The position numbers and the translations under genes are program-made. From the NCBI GenBank assembly GCA_963576785.1, contig OY756139.1:2108001-2172000 (forward strand): a stretch of DNA of 64,000 nt, in the 5' to 3' direction. A model generated the notes under the pieces. That model had not been told where the DNA came from and ran no database searches. It saw only the letters and a program-made list of their open reading frames with translations. The stretch is from Chlorophyllum brunneum (lineage: Eukaryota; Basidiomycota; Agaricomycetes; Agaricales; Agaricaceae). The first letter of the stretch is position 1; each line of letters opens with the position of its first letter. Below are positions 56,801 through 64,000 of this stretch, in pieces.

Positions 56801-59588
56801 AGCGGCCATCAATTTGACGCCGCCGGCGCTATCCTCAAGTCACTTGCGAACCTCAAAGTTGATCTGGATGTCGACGTAGACACTAAACTCGACGACTTCG
56901 CGACTGGCCTGACGTTCCTGCAAAAGTCTGTTCCTGCGGTCACTGACCAAACCACCCTTTTCTTGATTGGGGCTGTCGCTGCTCCTGTAGCGCAACACCT
57001 AGTTGATGGTTCTGTGCTAGCTTTCACGGAGGTTGATATCAGCAACATTTCAAATGACGGTTTTGATCTCTCGCTCAAGGGCTCTTTGACCAATGTTGGG
57101 CCTCTTGATGCGCTGATCGAATTCACTGAGCCTTTGAATGTCGCTTGGCAGGGCAAGCAAATCGCACAAATTAGCCTTCCTCCCGTTTGTGCTGCAGCAA
57201 ATGACGGTGTTCCTAAATACGAGACCAAGGGTCGCTTGACCATCACCCACCAAGATGATTTCACTGCCTTTGCCGGATTCCTCTTGCATAATGAACAATT
57301 CGAGTGGACGATCTCCACCGACAGGCTTCGTCTGCGGGCCTTAGGAACGATATTTGACGACGTCGTGTTGAGCAAAACCATCTCCTTCAAGGCGTTTAAC
57401 AACCTACCTGGTGTTACCATTTCGAACTTCCAGCTTCCATCGGACGATCCAGCAGGTGGTATTCATATTGAGACCGACGCGAGGATTCCTTCTCCGGCGC
57501 GTGAGTGTGGAATGTCTTGCCTTCCTCCGTAACTGAAAATGGTAAACCCCCCAGAACTCGGTCTCGACCTCGGACGGGTCACTTTCCAAGCTTTCTTCCA
57601 AGATGTCTTAGTTGGCCGTAAGATGCTTGAGTTCACTATCAAATCCTTGTCCGTTGACTTGTTCTATAGCCCTTGCCGCCGACAACCTGTCACTTAAGCC
57701 TCAGGCAGTGACCGAAACGCACTTGTCCGGTCGTATTGTCCCTCAAAGTGGCGAGGACCTGGAAACAATAGGAGAACTCTTCTCCGAGTTTTTAGCTGGT
57801 CAGAATACGACTCTCGAAACACGGGGTGACAGTGTTACGCCGCCTGGTGCCACTGGACCAGTTACATGGCTCAGCACGGCATTCAAGACGCTATCATTGA
57901 GTGTCGTTCTTCCAGGACAGAAATTCAATGTCATCAAGGCTATTCAGTTGAACGATTTGGAAGTAGCTATCAAGACAGCAGATCAAGCCTTCGCTCCACC
58001 AACCAGCTCCAAAAACACCGTTGCCCAGTACGCGAATCCATTCGGATTCCGCCTTCAAGTAACGGAGGCTGCCCAATCGCTTATCCTCAACCTAGGCGGT
58101 ACTGATGTTGCGGAGGTATGATACCGTCTTGACGGGGTGGTGGAATGTTTCTAACCATGGTTTTGCGTTCAGCTTGATCTTCCGAAGCAGCAGGTCAATG
58201 GAGGAGTATCTACGGGCAACGTTGTCGATCTGGTCATCGCGTTTGAAAACCAGCCGTTGAGATCGCTCAACAATGATGGGTTTAGCCAAGTGTTCGCGGG
58301 GGCCACCTTGATGGATTCTGTGGATCTCGATTTGAAGGGATCTGCCAATGTTACGGCCAGGACCTCGATTGGTGATGTGCCGATTAGTGGAATTCCGATC
58401 GACGTTACATCTAGCTTGAAGGGTATTGCGTCATTCAACCACAAGGCATCATTGAGCAATGTATCTGTGGCTGGAAGCGGAGGCAAAGGTGGAAACGAAT
58501 ACATCCTTTCGCCGTTGACGACTACGCTGGAAAACCCGTCGAATATATCATTGGACACTGTCGACGTTTCGTTGCCGGTTGTGTACCAAGGGAGCCAGAT
58601 TGGACGTGCGGCTATCAACGTAAGGGAGAAATTTGGACATGGTTAAGGAAGCTAATTGACTTGGGTGTTTAACCAGGAATTCGACCTAGTTCCAGGTGAG
58701 AATGTGGTGGCGACCGAGTTCCACTATGAGCCAGACAACACGAACGACACGACGGCTCAGGCATTCCTGACACAATTTATTCAGACGGGAGACAGCCTGG
58801 GCCTTAGGATTGACGGAGACGGGCAAAGTTCACCTTTTGGTTCGTTGCAAGCAGCACTGGACGGAGTGACGATTGATACGAGCATCATGGGCCTGAACCA
58901 CCCCAATATCATCACAAGCGCACACGTTATCATCACGCTTGATTCGTTGGTCACGAACCTAGTGTCTGTGGAGTTCCAAGTGAAGAATCCGCTTGATACG
59001 GACATGGTGATCGAGTTTGTGCAGGCAGATTCTGGACTGGACGGGATCACGTACGCGTTCTTCCGACAATCGTTTGATGGGTTTGTTATTCCGCCTGGAC
59101 AAACGGTGGGATCTGGGATATTCCCGAACGTACTGTTGACACAGGGAGCGACGGCATCATTGGAAATTATACCGAGGGGTGTGTTGGATATCAGTGCGGC
59201 GAACACGGTGAAAATTGGTGGGGCGGGGGGATACGAAATACCGTGGTTGAAGCTGGAGCAGAAGAATGTGCCGACGAAATATGACATTGTGGTTAGTCTT
59301 GGTGGAGTGGCGACGACGTTGGATGCATTGTTGGATAAGGCAAAGGAGATACTACATCATTCGTCGGATGTTTCGAGTGTTTCGAGTACGCAGACTGTGA
59401 GTGGGACTGTGAGTGCTAGCAGTGGGGGTGGTAATGATGGCGCAACGACGAGTCGGACGAGGGAGAGTTCTGGTGGGACGACAGTTGACGGTGGAAAGGC
59501 CAGTGAGGCAGGGCCAACTACAAGCGCAGCTCCAAAGGCTGTAACAGAGGCGGCGTCTTCCACAAAACCCTCTCCATCTTCTCACTAA
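50898..59588 (+). CDS. Giant Tag1/DUF3712-type single-pass membrane protein
   Basis: About 2,300-2,500 aa. A short cytosolic N-terminus (MEQSGPARQSSGFYEANYGS) is joined by a 49-nt intron to EYAAQPAGIASTTAAG. One membrane helix follows (RRWFIITAIVVALLGIALL), so the orientation is type II, with a huge lumenal or extracellular part. That part is repetitive: the marks [T/V]xxGxxxAxIxF-xxP-x-[DN]VxW, FxLPS[DN][DN]PAGG and [VI]xWLxxxxKxLx-V each occur three times (about 51.5, 54.6 and 57.1 kb; 51.9, 55.07 and 57.43 kb; 52.35, 55.49 and 57.87 kb). These are beta-sandwich LEA-14-like DUF3712 units. The protein ends in a Ser/Thr-rich tail. Yeast Tag1, a vacuolar protein needed to end autophagy, has this fold and topology, so the Tag1 link is likely. 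Localisation to vacuole is inferred. More than a dozen short introns. Confidence 0.78.
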
Positions 59589-59670
59589 AGGACAATTTTA
59601 CGGACATGTCTGTATTATTTGATTTTACCATGACATTTGATGTGTATATATACCATTTTAGTTGAAATTG

Positions 59671-60830
59671 TTAGGCGGGGGGGAGGAAAGCGAGCCATAG
59701 AATGACGGAAAGAATGCTCCATACCAGAGCAAAAGGAAGCCAAGCACGGGAAGCAAAAGGATGGTGATGGGTATGGGTGAGGAAGTATGCGGCGGCCCAA
59801 TACGTGAAAGGCATTGAAGGTGCGAGGCGGAGGATGATTTGGGTGTGGGAGGCGAAAAGGAGGAGGGAAGACATGAGGAGAGCATGGATGGCGTGGGGAG
59901 CAATTGAAGAGTTGAAAAAAGGGTCTGTGGAGTGCTTAAAGGTGAGGAAGTGGAAGAGATAGCGGAGGGAATAGGAGAACAAGGCAAAGAGAGGAGGGAA
60001 GGCGATGAGAAAGTTTGGGAGTTGGGGGACGGACCAATAGTTGAAAAGACCGATATTCCAGTAGACAGACTGGACGTGGTTGTAGATGAGAGGGATGGTG
60101 TTTGAGCACCACTGAGGGGGAGGGGAGGAGCGACAGAAGGTGCGGTATGCAAAAAAGTTGTGGGCGGTAAAGGGGAGGAGGATGGAAGCGGAGGCGAGGA
60201 TGGCGATGGCCAGAGCGGAGAGGGACGGGAGGCGAGAGTGCTGGAAGGAGGGATAGAGAGTCCCCCAGATGACGAAGCCGGCGAGGAAGAAGCCGTTTGA
60301 GCGGAAAGCGGAGGCGAGGGTGAAGAAGAGGGTGGCGCGGGCCCACTGCCTGCGTGCGGCGGAGAGCATGCCTGGGGATGGGGTGAGGCGAGGACTGGAG
60401 AGAGAGAGAAATGCTGACCACGGTAGGAGAGATGGGTGAAGAAGGGCTCGGTATAGGGTGCCCAGTAGAGAGTGGGAGGGCTGAGGGGGATGAGGGAGAG
60501 CAGCGCGGCGAGGCGGGCGAGGTCGTGGCGTGCGAGGTGGTGGAGGGAGAGGCTGTAGAGCGCGTACGCCGAGTCGAAGGCTAGTGCGGTGTTGAGCAGA
60601 AAGAGGAGGACGGGGTGCAGATGGCGGAGGAGGACGGGGACAGCTGGCAGAAACGCGTGCTGGTGTTCCCAGCGGTAGCCGTGGAGGGCAATGTGCTTGA
60701 AGTGCAGCACATCCCAGCGCGTGTCGAGTGCGGCTCCCGAGGCGTCGAAGGGGCTGATGACGGGCGCTACGGCGAGGGCGAGGGCGACATAGAACGCGCG
60801 CGATGCAGCGACGAAGACCGCAAGCGACAT
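59671..60830 (-). CDS. GPI18: GPI mannosyltransferase 2 (PIG-V/GPI18)
   Basis: ER multi-pass enzyme that adds the second mannose to the glycosylphosphatidylinositol anchor, using dolichol-phosphate mannose. The N-terminal part has the family signature RWDVLHFKHIALHGYRWEHQ, then HAFLPAVPVL, with the Arg-Trp-Asp thought to be catalytic. APYTEPFFTHLSYRG follows, joined over a short intron (donor G|GTCAGC, acceptor CCCCAG, near 60370-60425) to MLSAARRQWARATLFFTLAS and AFRSNGFFLAGF. Further helices run through FNYWSVPQLPNFLIAFPPLF, and the C-terminus has VILWLAFLPPA. The coding strand is strongly pyrimidine-rich. It starts 21 bp from the PEX30-type gene on the other strand. Confidence 0.92.
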
Positions 60831-60851
60831 GTCACACGCCTGTCACACCGC
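60831..60851. promoter_or_regulatory. 21-bp gap between two divergent start codons
   Basis: Only 21 bp separate the ATG of GPI18 (minus) and the ATG of the PEX30-type gene (plus). Both starts fit their families, so both promoters must lie within the opposite gene's leader or coding sequence, or one start is further downstream than it appears. Confidence 0.5.
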
Positions 60852-62356
60852 ATGTCGTCCTCTCCGCTCATCCTCGCCCACTTTGTCCACACCGTCCCGC
60901 CTCCTCTCACCGCTGCCCTCGTCGCCCTCGCCCCTCTCCTCGCCGCTGCAGCCTACGTCGCCCGCCTTGCCGCCTGGCAGCTCGACTGGTCTTCGTCTTC
61001 CCTCGCCGTCCCTGCCTGGTGGCTCTGTTGTCTCGCCGCTCCTCCGCTCTTCCGCTATGCCCTCCCACCAGCCCTCGCCCTTGCATCCATCGCTTCCCTC
61101 CGCCCCCACCCCGCCCCTCCCGTCACAGAGTCTGTCCTCCAGGACGCCATCGCCGACCTCACCACCCTCCGCACCGCACTCCCCTCTCTCCCCTCCCTCC
61201 CCCCTCTCGCCCTCCTCCGTGCTGCAGCCATCCTCACCGTCCCCTGGCTCCTTCTCACCCATCTCGTCACAGCACGCGTCATCCTCGCTATCCTTGGCAC
61301 CCTTATTCTCACACACAGAGCCCCCTGGGCCCTCGTCCTTCGCTCTGTCCTCTGGCGCAGTGCCTTTGTCCGCACCACCGTATATCACCTCCAGGCTCTC
61401 CTTACTGGCCAGCCCCTGCCAAAATACGTAGTCTCCAACCACCCCACCCCCACCACCCCCGAACCCGCCTCTTCCCTCCGCTTCCTCTTCACCGTCTATG
61501 AAAACCACCGCTGGTGGATGGGCCTCGACTGGACCGCCGCCCTCCTCCCTTCAGAACGTCCATCCTGGTCCTCTCCATCTCTCCACCCCATCTCTCCTCC
61601 AAACGCTTTCACCCTCCCCGACCCCACCACCGTCTATCTTCCATCCCCGGATGGCAAGTCCAGAATTAAACGCACTGCAGTCTGGAAATGGGAAGAGCCA
61701 GAATGGCGACTCCTCGTCCACAAAGATGGTTCCTCTCTCTCACGCATCGAACGAACCCCTCCTCCCATAGACGACTCTTCCCCTCTCACTCCCCCGTCTG
61801 CCGCCGCCTCCAGTGGCACCCGTCTCCTCAAAGCCGCAGCCAACAAATTTAAAGACTCCTCTCCATCAACTACCGACATTGATCCCCCTCCGCGCGATCC
61901 TTCCTATCACGACCTCTCGGAAGAGCCTTTGACTGATCCAGACGGCTGGATATATGGCGATAACAAGTGGGAAAACCAATCCCATCGCGGCGGTATGGGC
62001 AAGGTACCCTCTCCCCCATCCAGTCTCCCACTCATTCCGCTTACTATTTTTATCCACAGTACACCCGTTACCGACGCTGGACCCGTCTTGCCCTCGTCAT
62101 TGAATCTGTCCAAGTCGTCGACCCTGGCCAGCTCGGTGTCCAGAATCCTTCCCACACACCCCTTCCTAGCTCCCTGCCAGCTTCTCCAGCAAAGTCTGGC
62201 TTCGACGACCCAAATACCCAATCACCAGAACCCTCCCTCGTTCCTCCCACACCTTCCTCTTCTTCCTCTGCGATATTTACACCAGATTCGGAAAGTCCTC
62301 TCCGCCAGCGACTTCGCGCGGCTCTTTCCAAACCTTCCATTCCTCAATCACAATGA
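60852..62356 (+). CDS. Peroxin/dysferlin-domain protein, PEX30/PEX23 type
   Basis: ER-membrane protein of the fungal Pex30/Pex23 family, with a DysF (dysferlin-like) domain, which shapes ER subdomains where peroxisomes and lipid droplets form. The N-terminal half is hydrophobic with several membrane segments (LALLRAAAILTVPWLLLTHL and VTARVILAILGTLIL). The DysF part reads LRFLFTVYENHRWWMGLDWT, AALLPSERPSW, KRTAVWKWEEPEW and then DPDGWIYGDNKWENQSHRGG. One intron of about 55 nt follows GMGK and joins YTRYRRWTRLALVIESVQVV. The C-terminus is a Ser/Pro-rich tail ending in LSKPSIPQSQ. The coding strand is very rich in C and T. Confidence 0.87.
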
Positions 62357-62549
62357 TAGCATCCGCTCCAATTTCACATGTCTATCAGACTTCTTTGTTC
62401 GATTTCATTCCCTTATAATGGTCATTTGTCCTTCATTAACATGTTAACAATCGGGTGCTATCGCTACATCTGTCCATGACATGTGCAAACGGCACGATAA
62501 GGCATATGGCTAAATGCGTCCGGGGAAAGATTCAGATAAGGGGTATCAA

Positions 62550-64000
62550 TCAAACACAATTGTCCGCCGAACGGACATTGCGAACAGGCGATATTTCTAG
62601 TTCTGACGTACTAAGATCGAGAAAAGAACCATTAGGCGTGGGTGAGGCGGACACGGAAGTAGGTATGGCTTGTTTTGGCGGTGTTCTGCTCGATGCAAGA
62701 CGGAGCGCCGCAGGGATAGGGACTAGCATGGTATCGTCTTTGGCGGGGACAGGAGGGGCCGTTGCCGGCGTCGTGCACTCTTCCGACTCTGTATCATCTC
62801 CCTTGTCACTCAAACTGACCACATGCTTGTGCTCGTTGTAGCTCGGAACAACACACTGGCAACTCAACTCGGTCAGCGACGTGAGCATGCTCACAGAGTC
62901 CGTGTCCCGTCTCTCCATCATCTCCGTCGTCACGTATATCGGTAACACTTTGCCACCAACTGTACCGGTGGTCGACCTGCCGGAAAATGAAGTAGTACCA
63001 GAGGACTGCAAAACGACCAGCTTGACTTTGTTCGCAAAGGCCCCAAAAGAATTCATCCAGCTCTCGGTACCATTGCCACCCAACAATCCTGCCTTCCCAT
63101 TGCCTTTCCTGCCGCCACTACCGTTCGATGCAGTCGCACTCGTCAGTGTGGATCCTGGAATCTGCGCAAGTCTCCAAGCAAACTTGTGTGCGAAAAAGTT
63201 GTACGCAAGCTTGTAGTTTTTGATCGCCTCGTCTGCAAATCCGAAGAACGCAAAGAAGATGAGACCGCAGATCACTACTGTCCATCGTGTGCGCTCGAGG
63301 TTGGTTGCAGATAGGCTGTCGTTGCGCCAGAGTACTGCTGGGATCTGGTCAAACCGGTTGAAATCTGACCGAAACAACATCACTCAGTAGTCGATCCTTC
63401 AACGACACCAAAAACGTACCGAAATGCGTTTCATCCCAGGATATCCATGGTTGTACTCCGGTCTTTGTCGCAGCAATGATCACGTACAAGTTGATCGGGA
63501 TGTCCAAGAACGCCTCTGTGCCCGCCAAGCACATCAACCGGATATACCGATTCGCTGTCACCGAATTTGTACCATTCGACGAGAGCAGTCTTTTGAAGTC
63601 TAGATAGTTTCGTTTAAGAGCAATAATGCTCAGGATGCAGTAAACGCATGCGATGGTGGCGAGTACAAGGGGAGGGCTGAGTATGAGCACATAGGCGAGA
63701 GCTGTGTTGTAGATGGTGGGGAAACACCCAACATCTTCGTAAATGTCGAACCGGTGTCCTTGGACCACCACATCTAATATAATGCTTTAATATTGTGTCT
63801 AGTTCAACTTTTCCAAGCACCTACGAAGTATCATCACCAGAACAGGTATTCCAACGCCAATTCCCAGGTCGACCAGCACACTCTTCCGTTTCTGCACAGA
63901 TCGCAACTAAATATCCTTGCAAAACGAAAAGAGTACTGGCACTCACCTCAGAGACAGTCCTCATGACGGATTTCACTTTGACAATATAATACAACCGCCT
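62550..64000 (-). CDS. STE3: STE3-type mating pheromone receptor, 5' part cut by window end
   Basis: Seven-helix G-protein-coupled receptor for lipopeptide mating pheromones. The first helices lie beyond the window. The visible exons give KVKSVMRTVSE and KRKSVLVDLGIGVGIPVLVM, joined over an intron (donor C|GTAGGT, acceptor TATTAG near 63776) to HVVVQGHRFDIYEDVGCFPT. Then come YVLILSPPLVLATIACVYCI and RNYLDFKRLLSSN, AFLDIPINLYVIIAA, and a last helix near RTRWTVVICGLIFFAFFGFA. This VVQGHR-(F/Y)-DI-x-E-x-(I/V)-GC pattern is typical of basidiomycete STE3. A long cytosolic tail (from about 63150 to the stop) is Ser/Thr/Gly-rich. In Agaricomycetes such receptors lie at the B mating-type locus, but non-mating-type paralogues are common. 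No pheromone precursor gene is visible here. Confidence 0.9.

Noticed and set aside
60843..61508. 221-codon minus-strand open frame opposite the PEX30-type gene
   Set aside because: Gly/Glu/Arg-rich shadow caused by the C/T-rich coding strand; no domain and no start context.
62455..62841. 128-codon + strand frame overlapping the STE3 3' end
   Set aside because: Antisense to the receptor tail; no family features, no CaaX ending, so not a pheromone precursor.

Overview
The window is a gene-dense stretch of a filamentous basidiomycete genome, most likely an Agaricomycete. The evidence is many short introns (mostly 48-75 nt, GT...AG with CTNA-like branch sites), a STE3-type pheromone receptor, a class IV chitin synthase, a RAX2 polarity marker, a DOCK exchange factor and an Agaricomycete-type secreted protein. 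Placement below that rank is a guess. I recognise 22 protein-coding genes. I see no rRNA, tRNA, CRISPR or intact transposon. Exon joins below were made by eye from reading frames and splice signals.

Layout, left to right. 0-9.5 kb: RAX2-like polarity protein (-), a small complex I subunit (-), a DUF1279 mitochondrial membrane protein (-), S-adenosylmethionine decarboxylase (+), and a transcription factor with two tandem Zn2Cys6 clusters (-). 9.5-18.3 kb: a small secreted protein built from about ten short exons (+), the Cdc7 kinase activator DBF4/DFP1 (-) divergent from ATG5 (+), and an SPC34-like DASH kinetochore subunit with a long C-terminal extension (-). 18.4-28 kb: a DOCK-family GEF (+) converging on a Medusa-type developmental regulator (-). 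28.6-37.2 kb: MED27 (-), an unrecognised protein (-), a LETM1-like mitochondrial protein (+) and SKI3 (-). 37.7-49.9 kb: class IV chitin synthase (+), a very large sacsin/HSP90-like ATPase whose C-terminus carries a zincin-type HExxH motif (+), and a basic nuclear-looking protein (+). 50.9-64 kb: a giant Tag1/DUF3712-like single-pass membrane protein (+), GPI mannosyltransferase 2 (-) and a PEX30-type dysferlin-domain protein (+) whose start codons are only 21 bp apart, and a STE3 receptor cut by the window end (-).

Themes. Polarised growth, wall building and signalling recur (RAX2, DOCK, chitin synthase IV, GPI18, STE3), as do autophagy (ATG5, Tag1-like), the cell cycle (DBF4, SPC34) and mitochondria (complex I subunit, DUF1279, LETM1-like). 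Nothing points to a biosynthetic cluster, and the genes look like independent housekeeping and developmental loci. The most unusual items are the tandem-duplicated zinc cluster with its intron duplicated too, the ATPase plus zincin protein, the extended SPC34, the RAX2 with a cytosolic SH3 domain, the 16-nt microexon, and the CACGTG cluster in the DBF4/ATG5 promoter.
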